NCBI RefSeq assembly: GCF_002563895.1
Contig: NZ_PDJB01000001.1
Location: 2,215,501-2,279,500 of the forward strand
Reading direction: 5' to 3'
Source of the DNA: Pseudomonas lurida
GTDB lineage: Bacteria > Pseudomonadota > Gammaproteobacteria > Pseudomonadales > Pseudomonadaceae
Length of the DNA stretch: 64,000 nucleotides
The notes below the pieces were generated by a model that ran no database searches, was not told the DNA's origin, and was given only the letters and a program-made list of their open reading frames with translations. Each line of letters opens with the position of its first letter. Within the stretch, counting starts at the first letter, position 1. Both the position numbers and the translations under genes were made by a program. This document shows positions 24,474-32,485 of the stretch, in pieces.

Positions 24474-26879
24474 GTGAAAAAACGTGCCGTGAACAACAAT
24501 AAAATCTCCCGCTGGGCGCCGCTGGCCCTGGCGCTTGCGGTCAGTGCCGCGCTGCCTGCGGCCTACGCCGCCGATGCCATTCACATCCAGGCCCAGCCCC
24601 TGGGTTCGGCGCTGAGCCAATTGGGCCAGCAGACCTCCCTGCAGGTGTTTTTCAGCCCCGACCTGGTCGCGGGCAAGCAAGCGCCAGCGGTAGACGGCAA
24701 CCTGTCGCCAGAACAAGCGCTGCGCCAGTTGCTGCAAGGCAGCGGCCTGGACTACCAGATCGATGCTGGCTCCGTCACCCTGCGCCCTCGGGACAGCGGC
24801 ACCGGTGAAGCCGGTTCGCCCTTGGAGTTGGGCGCCACCGACATCAAGGTCGTCGGCGACTGGCTCGGCGATGCTAACGCCGAAGTGGTGCAGAACCACC
24901 CAGGGGCGCGCACGGTGATCCGCCGTGAAGCCATGGTGGAGCAGGGCGCAATGAACGTCGGTGATGTGCTGCGTCGTGTGCCGGGTGTGCAGGTACAGGA
25001 ATCCAACGGTACTGGCGGCAGTGATATTTCCCTCAACGTTGGCGTACGTGGCCTGACGTCGCGCCTGTCGCCACGCTCCACCGTGTTGATCGATGGCGTG
25101 CCGGCTGCCTTCGCGCCTTACGGCCAGCCCCAGCTGTCGATGGCACCGATTTCCGCCGGCAACCTGGAGAGCATCGACGTCGTCCGTGGTGCCGGTTCCG
25201 TGCGTTATGGGCCGCAAAACGTCGGTGGCGTGATCAACTTCGTCACCCGTGCCATCCCCGAGCAATTCTCCGGTGAAGTTGGCACTACCCTGCAAACCTC
25301 CGCCCACGGTGGTTGGAAGCACGTCGATAACGCCTTTATTGGCGGCACCGCCGACAACGGCATCGGCGCCGCTTTGCTGTACTCCGGCGTCAATGGCAAC
25401 GGGTACCGCAACAGCAACAATTCCAATGACATTGACGACGTGATCTTCAAGACCCACTGGGCGCCGACCGATCAAGACGACTTCTCGCTGAACTTCCACT
25501 ATTACGACGCCAGTGCCGACATGCCGGGTGGCCTGACCCAGCAGCAGTTCGACGCCAACCCGTATCAATCGGTGAGGGATTGGGACAACTTCAGCGGGCG
25601 CCGCAAGGACGTATCGTTCAAGTACATCCGCCAGATCGATGACCGTACACAGGCCGAGGTGCTGACGTACTACTCCGACAGCTTTCGCGGCAGCAATATC
25701 GCCAACCGCGACCTGCGTACCCTCGGTTCTTACCCGCGCACCTACTACACCTTCGGGATCGAGCCACGGGTGTCCCATGTGTTCGATGTGGGCCCGAGCA
25801 CCCAGGAAGTCAGCCTGGGCTATCGCTACCTCAAGGAAGGCATGCATGAGCAGGCCAGCAGCCTGAACCTGGTCAACAATGTACCGACGCCGGGCGGGCA
25901 GAATGACGGTCACGTTTACCAGGACCGTACCGGGGGCACCGAGGCCAACGCGTTCTATATCGATAACAAGGTCGATATCGGCAAGTGGACCATCACGCCA
26001 GGCATCCGTTTCGAAGATATCCGTACCGAATGGCACGACCGCCCTGTGATCGCGTTGAATGGCACCCGTACCCAGGAAAAACGCCGCGAAGTCCACAACA
26101 ACGAACCGCTGCCCGCGTTGAGTGTGATGTACCACGTCTCGGACGCATGGAAACTGTTCGCCAACTACGAGACTTCGTTCGGCAGCCTGCAATACTTCCA
26201 ATTGGGCCAGGGCGGCACCGGCGACCAGACGGCCAACGGCCTGAACCCGGAAAAGGCCAAGACCTATGAGGTCGGTACGCGCTACAACGACGCTGTCTGG
26301 GGCGGTGAGCTGACGTTCTTCTACATCGACTTCGCGGATGAACTGCAATACGTCAGCAATGACGTGGGCTGGACCAACCTGGGTGCAACCAAGCACACCG
26401 GTATCGAAGCCTCTGCCCATTACGATCTGTCGAACCTGGACCCGCGTCTGGACGGCCTGACCGCCAATGCCGGTTTCACCTACACCAAGGCCACCTCCGA
26501 GGGTGACGTGCCGTTCAAAGGCCGTGACCTGCCGCTGTACTCCCGTGAAGTGGCTACATTGGGCCTGCGTTACGACGTCAACCGCTGGACCCATAACCTG
26601 GACGTGTACGCCCAGTCTGGCCAGCGTGCGCCAGGTACAACGAGCACCTACATCACCCAGGGCACCGCCGATGGCCAATTTGGCGATATCCCCGGCTATG
26701 TATCGGTCAACGTGCGCAGCGGCTATGACTTCGGCGAGCAGTTGTCCAACCTGAAAGTGGGTGTGGGCGTGAAAAACGTCTTCGACCAACAGCACTACAC
26801 CCGTTCCAGTGACAACAACTCCGGGCTTTACCTGGGTGAACCACGGACGTTCTTCGTACAGGCCAGCGTCGGTTTCTGA
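24474..26879 (+). CDS. fecA: FecA-like ferric citrate TonB-dependent receptor
   Basis: This 801-residue outer-membrane transducer has a signal peptide ending near AAYA-AD and an N-terminal STN signalling domain (about 36-110). The plug contains PGVQVQESNGTGG and GVRGLTSRLSPRSTVL, and a 22-strand barrel ends in FVQASVGF. The plug segments APYGQPQLS, VRYGPQNVGGVINFVTRAIP and ADNGIGAALLYSG are almost those of E. coli FecA, supporting ferric dicitrate as ligand. GTG 24474 is the likely start; it gives a positively charged, hydrophobic signal. It follows fecR by about 100 bases. Confidence 0.92.
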   Translation: MKKRAVNNNKISRWAPLALALAVSAALPAAYAADAIHIQAQPLGSALSQLGQQTSLQVFFSPDLVAGKQAPAVDGNLSPEQALRQLLQGSGLDYQIDAGSVTLRPRDSGTGEAGSPLELGATDIKVVGDWLGDANAEVVQNHPGARTVIRREAMVEQGAMNVGDVLRRVPGVQVQESNGTGGSDISLNVGVRGLTSRLSPRSTVLIDGVPAAFAPYGQPQLSMAPISAGNLESIDVVRGAGSVRYGPQNVGGVINFVTRAIPEQFSGEVGTTLQTSAHGGWKHVDNAFIGGTADNGIGAALLYSGVNGNGYRNSNNSNDIDDVIFKTHWAPTDQDDFSLNFHYYDASADMPGGLTQQQFDANPYQSVRDWDNFSGRRKDVSFKYIRQIDDRTQAEVLTYYSDSFRGSNIANRDLRTLGSYPRTYYTFGIEPRVSHVFDVGPSTQEVSLGYRYLKEGMHEQASSLNLVNNVPTPGGQNDGHVYQDRTGGTEANAFYIDNKVDIGKWTITPGIRFEDIRTEWHDRPVIALNGTRTQEKRREVHNNEPLPALSVMYHVSDAWKLFANYETSFGSLQYFQLGQGGTGDQTANGLNPEKAKTYEVGTRYNDAVWGGELTFFYIDFADELQYVSNDVGWTNLGATKHTGIEASAHYDLSNLDPRLDGLTANAGFTYTKATSEGDVPFKGRDLPLYSREVATLGLRYDVNRWTHNLDVYAQSGQRAPGTTSTYITQGTADGQFGDIPGYVSVNVRSGYDFGEQLSNLKVGVGVKNVFDQQHYTRSSDNNSGLYLGEPRTFFVQASVGF

Positions 26880-26897
26880 TCCTGCCTTCACTCGAAT

Positions 26898-26933
26898 AGT
26901 TACCGCTCTTCCTGACCCAGTCGGGCGGTAACT
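26898..26933 (+). terminator. Stem-loop after fecA
   Basis: AGTTACCGC (26898-26906) pairs perfectly with GCGGTAACT (26925-26933), starting 19 bases after the fecA stop. There is no T-run, so it may stabilise the 3' end or terminate weakly. Confidence 0.55.
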
Positions 26934-27010
26934 CCTGCCAAACCGATGGTTTTTGCTCGTTAATTCAGAAGTTCTTCCTACGTGGGCTCTGGACGTTTTC
27001 TGCTGTCTCA

Positions 27011-27039
27011 GGAACCGGTTCCCACCGTTCTGCCACACA
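27011..27039 (+). promoter_or_regulatory. hrp box 1 (HrpL sigma factor promoter)
   Basis: GGAACC at 27011-27016, 16 bases, then CCACACA at 27033-27039: a perfect match to the GGAACC-N15/16-CCACNNA consensus bound by HrpL holoenzyme. It is followed 102 bases later by the proline-repeat gene. Confidence 0.85.
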
Positions 27040-27140
27040 GGGTATGCCTGCCTTCGCTGATGTCCTTGACGACCTGTTGGCCGTCGGGGTGGTTGGGACA
27101 GTGAGCTCAGGCGCCTGAATACACCGAACTGGAGAACTAA

Positions 27141-28070
27141 ATGTCGGTATCAGCATTCAATCAGAGCGTCGCGCCTTCTCCCGAAAGTGCCGCGCTCGCT
27201 GGGGCGAAGTCCAACACTGAGCGGTCGAGGACCTCCTCAACGGCCCAGCCCACGGTAGGCGTCAGTTTCTCATCGCCACTCGGTCATTGCGGCCCGGTCT
27301 TCGGTGGCCCGCCGTCGCGCCCGCTGCCGATCACGGTGCGTCCAAACCCCGGTTCGCCGCCGCGTCCGCTGCCCATCGGTGTGAGTCCAAACCCTGGCCC
27401 GCCGCCGCGCCCGTTGCCGATCACGGTGTGTCCCAACCCCGGCCCGCCGCCGCGTCCGCTGCCCATCGGTGTGCGGCCAAACCCTGGGCCGCCACCGCGT
27501 CCTAACCCGACGGTGCCGGACCCCTATTACTCCAAGCAGAGTAACGAACAACTGGCCCAGGCGCTTTTGGATAATTATGCGGCGTTCAAGGGCCGCTGGC
27601 CTTCACGCAGTGTCACGCGCCAGAGCCTGCAAAAAATGGCCGATCAGCCGTTGACCGGTAATCCCGAGAAGGACGCGATGATCCGATTGGCGAAGGAAGT
27701 GTTGCGCCGTCCCGCTCTGGTGCAAGCGTTCGATCGAAATGGCGACGGTCTTTTTTCCAAAAAGGAGATCAGGAGCGTTGTTCGTTCCGATAACCCCTTG
27801 AAACTGTATGACGACAAGCAGCTCGTGCAAGAAATGCTGAATCACTTCGATGCGCTGAAGGGCAGCTACTTCAATCGCACGATCAAGCTGTCGGACCTCA
27901 GTACACGCGCGTCGCAACCGTTGACCGGCAACCTGTTCAATGACCACCTCATTCAGGTGTCGAGGGCCGTCCTGGCCCGCCCGGACCTGAAGGAGATGAT
28001 GGACCATAAGTTCAGTTGGCTGCGCGACGGCAAGGTCTCTCGACAGGGGTTGCTCGCACTGCTGGGTTAA
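27141..28070 (+). CDS. Putative HrpL-regulated type III secretion substrate with proline-rich repeats
   Basis: This 309-residue protein has no signal peptide. Its N-terminal 50 residues are rich in Ser, Ala and Thr and poor in acidic residues early on, as in type III substrates. Residues 60-119 hold four 15-residue repeats of the form RPLPI(T/G)V-PNPG-PP. The C-terminal half has two related helical units, each ending in an acidic loop (AFDRNGDGLFSKKE is EF-hand-like, DxNxDG; the second, WLRDGKVS, is degenerate) and each preceded by a QPLTGN segment. It is similar in architecture to the third gene of this cluster. ATG 27141 follows CTGGAGA. The consensus hrp box upstream supports secretion or regulon membership. 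No named effector is recognised. Confidence 0.7.
   Translation: MSVSAFNQSVAPSPESAALAGAKSNTERSRTSSTAQPTVGVSFSSPLGHCGPVFGGPPSRPLPITVRPNPGSPPRPLPIGVSPNPGPPPRPLPITVCPNPGPPPRPLPIGVRPNPGPPPRPNPTVPDPYYSKQSNEQLAQALLDNYAAFKGRWPSRSVTRQSLQKMADQPLTGNPEKDAMIRLAKEVLRRPALVQAFDRNGDGLFSKKEIRSVVRSDNPLKLYDDKQLVQEMLNHFDALKGSYFNRTIKLSDLSTRASQPLTGNLFNDHLIQVSRAVLARPDLKEMMDHKFSWLRDGKVSRQGLLALLG
27318..27497 (+). repeat. Four 45-bp in-frame repeats
   Basis: Units at 27318, 27363, 27408 and 27453 encode 15 residues each. Units 1/3 carry ITV and units 2/4 carry IGV, so a 90-bp unit was probably duplicated. It encodes a polyproline-type rod or a protein-binding stretch. Confidence 0.9.
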
Positions 28071-28151
28071 ACCTGGGGCTGCCCTCTGCTGCGGATTGCG
28101 CGGCAGAGGCCGGCAAGCGCCTGGGGCAGGCGATTCAACTGCTGTCATGCG

Positions 28152-28179
28152 GGAACCGTTTGTGAAAATGCACCACATA
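28152..28179 (+). promoter_or_regulatory. hrp box 2
   Basis: GGAACC at 28152-28157, 15 bases, CCACATA at 28173-28179: consensus HrpL promoter, 63 bases before the small gene at 28243. Confidence 0.82.
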
Positions 28180-28242
28180 GAAACTATCCACCGGTCATTG
28201 GCTGCCGATGGGGGCCTTCATCTACCGGATTAGGTCTGGACC

Positions 28243-28497
28243 ATGAATTCGACATCAATTGAATCCCGTCACGCCCAGTACAATCTCTCGACCCTGTCTG
28301 CGCTTGCGCAGGAGGCAGGCGGCCCAGGGGCACTCCAGCCACAAGGGCTCAATCTTACGTCCTCGCCCAAGTCCAGCTTCAAGGCGCCGACGGCGGAAGA
28401 TTTCGACAAAGGCTCCCGTCTGTTCATTGAAGAACCGGCGCCCACCCCCTTGCTTGCAGTGTTTGCCAGCCTTTGGACCAAGCTGTCTCGCCGGTAG
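28243..28497 (+). CDS. Small HrpL-regulated protein of unknown function
   Basis: This 84-residue protein is rich in Ser, Thr, Ala and Pro, with no signal peptide or membrane helix. Its C-terminal end is hydrophobic then basic (LLAVFASLWTKLSRR). No family is recognised. The small size, the Ser-rich N-terminus and the perfect hrp box directly upstream fit a minor secreted component or small type III substrate (inference). The ribosome site is weak (GGTCTGGACC). It sits between two larger hrp-box genes. Confidence 0.6.
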   Translation: MNSTSIESRHAQYNLSTLSALAQEAGGPGALQPQGLNLTSSPKSSFKAPTAEDFDKGSRLFIEEPAPTPLLAVFASLWTKLSRR

Positions 28498-28594
28498 GGC
28501 GCGCGTTGCTGACATGGATTGCCCGGCCCGCTGAGCTGGTTACAAACGCTCAAGATTCACCAGTGCGTATACGGCGTTTTGGCCGGCCTCCGTC

Positions 28595-28622
28595 GGAACC
28601 ATTGTTATCGGGGCACCACTCA
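28595..28622 (+). promoter_or_regulatory. hrp box 3
   Basis: GGAACC at 28595-28600, 15 bases, CCACTCA at 28616-28622: consensus HrpL promoter, 93 bases before the gene at 28716. Confidence 0.85.
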
Positions 28623-28715
28623 GTCGGTGCTTGTGCCATGTCGATTTCGAGGCATTTTCGAGGATCAGGCAGTCAAGGCCCAGGCTATGGAATCTAGAGA
28701 GGGTGGAGGTAAATC

Positions 28716-29633
28716 ATGATTGGCAGAGTCGATAATCTGGGCGTCAAGCACGCGGCTGCAGCACATGCGCCGAACACAAACCCTGCGGGTAATGGTCAGT
28801 CGCGCTATGAGGTCGATGCCCGCGCACTGGGTAAGCCGCTGCCAGCGGCGCAACCCATCAACTCCCGTTTCGCGAACGGTGCCGACCGACACTTCGACGG
28901 TCAGAATCTCTACGGCGGCATGACAAAGGCGGGGAACCCGTTTGTCAGCTCGGATGACCACTTACTGGCGACCGACCTGAGGAACAACTTGTCATTGCTG
29001 GATGCCTTCAAGAAAGAGGGGCGACTCACCCAGGCTTCGTTGCAGGAGATAGCCAAGGAGGAGCCCAACAGCAGCAAGGTTTCTGAGCGCACCATCATGT
29101 TGATGCGAGAGATACTCAACCGCCCCCGACTGAATGAAGCGATAAAGGCAAAGGGCGGCGAGATCACCTATGAAAGCCTTGTCAGGGCCAGCGACTCGCA
29201 GATCGGCAATACCAACCCCAACACGCAGAGCGCGGATCCGTTCCACGCGAAAACCGATGCACAGGTTGTCCAAACATTCAGGGGCATGTTTGATGAGTTG
29301 CGGGATAAGTCGGAGGACCGTACGTTCTTTTTCGAGAAGCATCGCTACGTCAAGAAAGACACGCTTATCGAGATCAGCAAGGACCCCAACCAGACCGACA
29401 AGAACGGCGAGCCTTTGCGCGATGTGCGTACCGGTTTCCCTTTGAAAAAATACAGCGAACAACAGGTGTACCTGACCAAGAATCTTCTGGAGAGACCCGG
29501 GTTGATAGACTCTCTGGATAGTCACAAAGCCAACGGCTACAACATCTTCGGCAGCCATAACGATGATGGATGGTTAAAGAACTACAGCATTGACCGCTGG
29601 TTGGAGAACGACAAGGAAGAGAAAGGCTATTAA
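28716..29633 (+). CDS. Putative HrpL-regulated type III secretion substrate, helical-repeat protein
   Basis: This 305-residue soluble protein has no export signal. It contains two long units of the same pattern as the gene at 27141: a helix with LLATDLRNNLSLLDAFKKEG, then LTQASLQEIAKEEP, then IMLMREILNRPRLNEAI. The second is QVVQTFRGMFDEL, KKDTLIEISKDP and VYLTKNLLERPGLIDSL. The pattern of alternating helix, residue-specific loop and LxRPxL resembles EF-hand-like or HrpK/NolX-type repeats, but the calcium loops are not intact. Its N-terminus is Asn/Ala-rich. GGAGG lies before ATG 28716. The paralogous layout next to 27141 suggests an ancient duplication. Confidence 0.68.
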   Translation: MIGRVDNLGVKHAAAAHAPNTNPAGNGQSRYEVDARALGKPLPAAQPINSRFANGADRHFDGQNLYGGMTKAGNPFVSSDDHLLATDLRNNLSLLDAFKKEGRLTQASLQEIAKEEPNSSKVSERTIMLMREILNRPRLNEAIKAKGGEITYESLVRASDSQIGNTNPNTQSADPFHAKTDAQVVQTFRGMFDELRDKSEDRTFFFEKHRYVKKDTLIEISKDPNQTDKNGEPLRDVRTGFPLKKYSEQQVYLTKNLLERPGLIDSLDSHKANGYNIFGSHNDDGWLKNYSIDRWLENDKEEKGY

Positions 29634-29647
29634 CGCATGCAGTCGCC

Positions 29648-29680
29648 CATGAGCGGCTTGATAGTCTCACGCCGCTCATG
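29648..29680. terminator. Bidirectional terminator hairpin
   Basis: CATGAGCGGC (29648-29657) and GCCGCTCATG (29671-29680) form a perfect 10-bp stem between two convergent genes. Confidence 0.7.
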
Positions 29681-29691
29681 CCGTTTCAGGT

Positions 29692-30843
29692 TCATACCCG
29701 CAGTATTTTTCCGCTGACCGCAACGGCTGCCAGCAAACCCGCGATCAGCAGGAAGGCAGTTGCCAGGCTGCTGCCATGGGCGATGAAGCCGATCAACGCC
29801 GGCCCGGCCAATATCCCCGCATAACCCAGGGTGGTAATGGCCGGCACGGCAATGTGCTCCGGCATGACGGTCTGCTTGCCGACAGCGGTGTACAGCACCG
29901 GGACGATATTGGAGCATCCGGCCCCTATGAGCGCATAACCCAGCAACGCCATTTCCCAGGCTGGGGACAACGTCGCGAGGAAAGTGCCCGCCGCAGCCAG
30001 CGCGCCACCGGCCACGATCACCCGCGTCGCACCCAGCCGGCGCACAATGGCGTCACCGGTCAGCCGTCCGGCCGTCATGGTCAAGGCAAATGCCGCGTAA
30101 CCCAGGCCTGCATAGGCCTCGTCCAAGCCGCGCTCGGCGCTGAGGAACACGGCGCTCCAGTCGAGCACGGCGCCCTCGGCCAGAAACACAATAAAGCACA
30201 GGCAACCGATAAACAGCACCACGCCGTGTGGCACGGCAAACGCCGGGCCCGAACTCTCACTGCCGTAAGGCAGCAGGTGGGGCGCCGCCTTGAGCAGTGC
30301 CGCCAGCGTTATAACGATCACCACCAGGGTTGCCTGCAGCGGTGACAGGCCCAGCGCCAGCAACCCCGAGACCCCCGCCGCGCCGATAATCCCCCCCAGG
30401 CTGAAGAGCCCGTGGAAACCGGACATCATGGTCTTGCCACTGGCGCGCTCGACGATCACCGCCTGCAAGTTGACCGTGGAATCCACCGTGCCCAGGCCGG
30501 CGCCAAACAGGAACAACCCTGCCATCAGTAACGGAATCGAACTGACCGTTGCCAACATCGGCAAGGCGAGGCAGATCATGATGGTCCCTGCACTCAGTAC
30601 TCGTCGGCAGCCATAGCGCGATGCCAACGCGCCGGCTGCCGGCATCGCGATGATCGAGCCGACGCCCAGGCACAACAGCAGCAGGCCCAGTGTGCCTTCG
30701 CTCAGGTCGGCGCGGGCCTTGGCATACGGCACCAGCGGCGCCCAGGCGGCGATGCCGAAACCGGCAATGAAGAAAGCGATACGGGTCGACATTTGCTCCA
30801 GCCGCCCGGGAACCACGGGCGCTGAGGTGGGGATGGCAGTCAT
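29692..30843 (-). CDS. MFS transporter, YbjJ-like
   Basis: This 383-residue transporter has twelve helices and belongs to the YbjJ-type branch of the major facilitator superfamily (GFGIAAWAPLVPYAKARADL near the first helix; GALASRYGCRRVL as the loop 2-3 signature). The substrate is unknown. ATG 30843 follows AAGGA. It is convergent with the hrp-box gene at 28716 and divergent from the DapF-like gene. Confidence 0.85.
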   Translation of the reverse strand: MTAIPTSAPVVPGRLEQMSTRIAFFIAGFGIAAWAPLVPYAKARADLSEGTLGLLLLCLGVGSIIAMPAAGALASRYGCRRVLSAGTIMICLALPMLATVSSIPLLMAGLFLFGAGLGTVDSTVNLQAVIVERASGKTMMSGFHGLFSLGGIIGAAGVSGLLALGLSPLQATLVVIVITLAALLKAAPHLLPYGSESSGPAFAVPHGVVLFIGCLCFIVFLAEGAVLDWSAVFLSAERGLDEAYAGLGYAAFALTMTAGRLTGDAIVRRLGATRVIVAGGALAAAGTFLATLSPAWEMALLGYALIGAGCSNIVPVLYTAVGKQTVMPEHIAVPAITTLGYAGILAGPALIGFIAHGSSLATAFLLIAGLLAAVAVSGKILRV

Positions 30844-31014
30844 GAAAAATCCTTGGTTTTGCGTTCAACGAACGATGTCCGGCGCGACATCCTTGCACAT
30901 CAGGCCTTGGTGCGCGACCTGGGTTCCCCCGGTACCCGCCTGCTGTGAATTTTATTTTTACACACTTGGAACGCTAGGGCGGTTTGTCGCCACGTAAGCA
31001 GTATCGAGTTCGTA

Positions 31015-31101
31015 GGAGGCGGTCTTGAAGGTGCGTAATCCCCTCGAGGGCTTTTGAACCCCAGGGCGCTTGCGGTGATTACCACCTTCAAGGCCGCCTC
31101 C
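31015..31101. repeat. Long imperfect inverted repeat (hairpin) in gene-free interval
   Basis: Arms 31015-31040 and 31077-31101 match over about 25 bases with one G-T pair and one bulge, around a loop holding the palindrome CCCTCGAGGG. It lies in the 349-base gap 30844-31192 between divergent genes. It could be a small-RNA, a large operator, a remnant of a mobile element end, or an attC-like site; none is recognised. No other feature was seen in this gap. Confidence 0.8.
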
Positions 31102-31192
31102 CATTTTCAGTAGGTTCTGTAATACGCTGTAGTCCCAATCTTTAGGCCCATGGGACGGACCCGTCGATGATGCATTTGCGGCAAGCAACGCC

Positions 31193-32179
31193 ATGACCCT
31201 GTTCTACGACGCGCGCGGCAATATCTATGGCGTGGTCAGCCCGACCTCATTGAGGAACAAAGGCATTGCTGTCCCCGAGAACGCTGCCTTGGCCGCGTCT
31301 ACTCGCAACCTCTGGGCGACATCGGCCATCGCCTCCGAATGCGATTGGGGCCCGACGCCACGCCCGGCCGGCGCCAAGGCCCACCGCTGTGACGGCTTGC
31401 TGGTCGGGCCGTTCCAGGCCGCGCCGCCGTATGACCTGCTCATCGTCAATACCGATGGCTCCCTGGCCGAGCGCAGCGGCAATGGCTTGACGATTTTTGC
31501 CCAGGCGCTCACTGAACAGGGCCTGATGAACGACGCCAGCGACTTGCGCGTTCATCACGACAAATCGGATGCCGTATCACCAGTTGCCACTCGGGTGGAG
31601 CCCGCCATTCGTGACCAGGTTACGGGGTTCTGGCTTGAACTGGGTTTGCCTGCATTCGGGCCTGCGGCGGTGGGCGCGCAGGGGGGTGGTCAGGCGTTTC
31701 TGGCAGGCACCGAACTGAGCCATGTCAGTGAGCTGGCCGCGGTCAACCCACAGTGGGCAACCAGTCAATTCGTGCGGGTGGGTAACCCCCACTGTGTAAC
31801 GTTGGTCGAGCAGGTGTCGGCATTGCCAGGCAACGCACAGATGCAGCAGCCGGCTCTGTTCGACGCCTTGAAGGCAATTGCCTTCGCGCCCCCGGCGGGT
31901 AGAGGCCACCCCTGTATTGCCGGGGTCAACCTGCAATGGGCCGCGCGCCAGCCTGGCAACCGCGTCATCGCGCGCGTGTTCGAGCGCGGGGAAGGTCCCA
32001 CGGCGTCTTCCGGAACCAGTGCCAGTGCCGTCGCCTGCGCGGCATGGCGTGCGGGTTGGGTGCAGAGCGGTGAAGTTGCCGTGGTGATGCCGGGTGGCAT
32101 TGCGCCGGTACGCTTGCACACTGAGGGCGAGAGGCTGCTGAGCGTCAGTCTGTTCGGCACTGCGCGGCTGCAAGTGTGA
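31193..32179 (+). CDS. Diaminopimelate epimerase-like protein lacking both catalytic cysteines
   Basis: This 328-residue protein has the DapF double-barrel fold: NTDGSLAERSGNG at 86-98 corresponds to the first DapF motif, GNPH at 197-200 to the middle, and ERGEGPTASSGTSAS at 264-278 to the second motif. In DapF the acid/base residues are two cysteines; here they are Ser95 and Ser273. Classical two-base racemisation of diaminopimelate is therefore unlikely. Other family members (PhzF-like isomerases, serine-containing hydroxyproline enzymes in the related ProR group) show that such changes can give new chemistry. The ribosome site is weak. It stands alone between a divergent MFS gene and a type VI module. 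Confidence 0.75.
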   Translation: MTLFYDARGNIYGVVSPTSLRNKGIAVPENAALAASTRNLWATSAIASECDWGPTPRPAGAKAHRCDGLLVGPFQAAPPYDLLIVNTDGSLAERSGNGLTIFAQALTEQGLMNDASDLRVHHDKSDAVSPVATRVEPAIRDQVTGFWLELGLPAFGPAAVGAQGGGQAFLAGTELSHVSELAAVNPQWATSQFVRVGNPHCVTLVEQVSALPGNAQMQQPALFDALKAIAFAPPAGRGHPCIAGVNLQWAARQPGNRVIARVFERGEGPTASSGTSASAVACAAWRAGWVQSGEVAVVMPGGIAPVRLHTEGERLLSVSLFGTARLQV

Positions 32180-32187
32180 GGTTTTTC

Positions 32188-32220
32188 AACGGCCGATGCG
32201 GTTAATCGATGTCGGCCGTT
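32188..32220 (+). terminator. Rho-independent-type terminator
   Basis: AACGGCCGA (32188-32196) pairs with TCGGCCGTT (32212-32220), followed by a pyrimidine-rich TCTCTGTT. It ends the DapF-like gene. The rest of 32221-32485 is AT-rich and holds no gene; it is probably the promoter region of vgrG. Confidence 0.7.
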
Positions 32221-32485
32221 TCTCTGTTAGTTAGTTGTTGTTAGAAAAATTGATGTAGGGCATTTCTTATTATTAAGAAGTGGCACATTGGCTCGCTTTC
32301 TTGTTTTGTAAAAGATACTTCCAGTTTCGACGTACGAAACTTCTTTTTTATTTTTTAAAGGCCGATTTTTGCCCGTAATCGCTAAGCTTCGAGGCGTTCA
32401 GGCACTTTTTCTCGGCAACTTTTCCGTGCTTAACGAGAGGGAGTATTTCCAAGGGGATTCATTCATCAACGGCGGGTAACAACGG

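Noticed and set aside
24432..27038. 868-codon open frame antisense to fecA
   Set aside because: Antisense artefact of GC-rich coding; the FecA frame matches a known receptor along its full length.
31015..31101. Integron attC site
   Set aside because: Lacks the RYYYAAC/GTTRRRY core ends and no integrase or cassette neighbours are present.
32281..32300. Sigma-54 promoter in front of vgrG (TGGCAC near 32281)
   Set aside because: The GG to GC spacing is 11 rather than 10 bases and the -12 element is poor.
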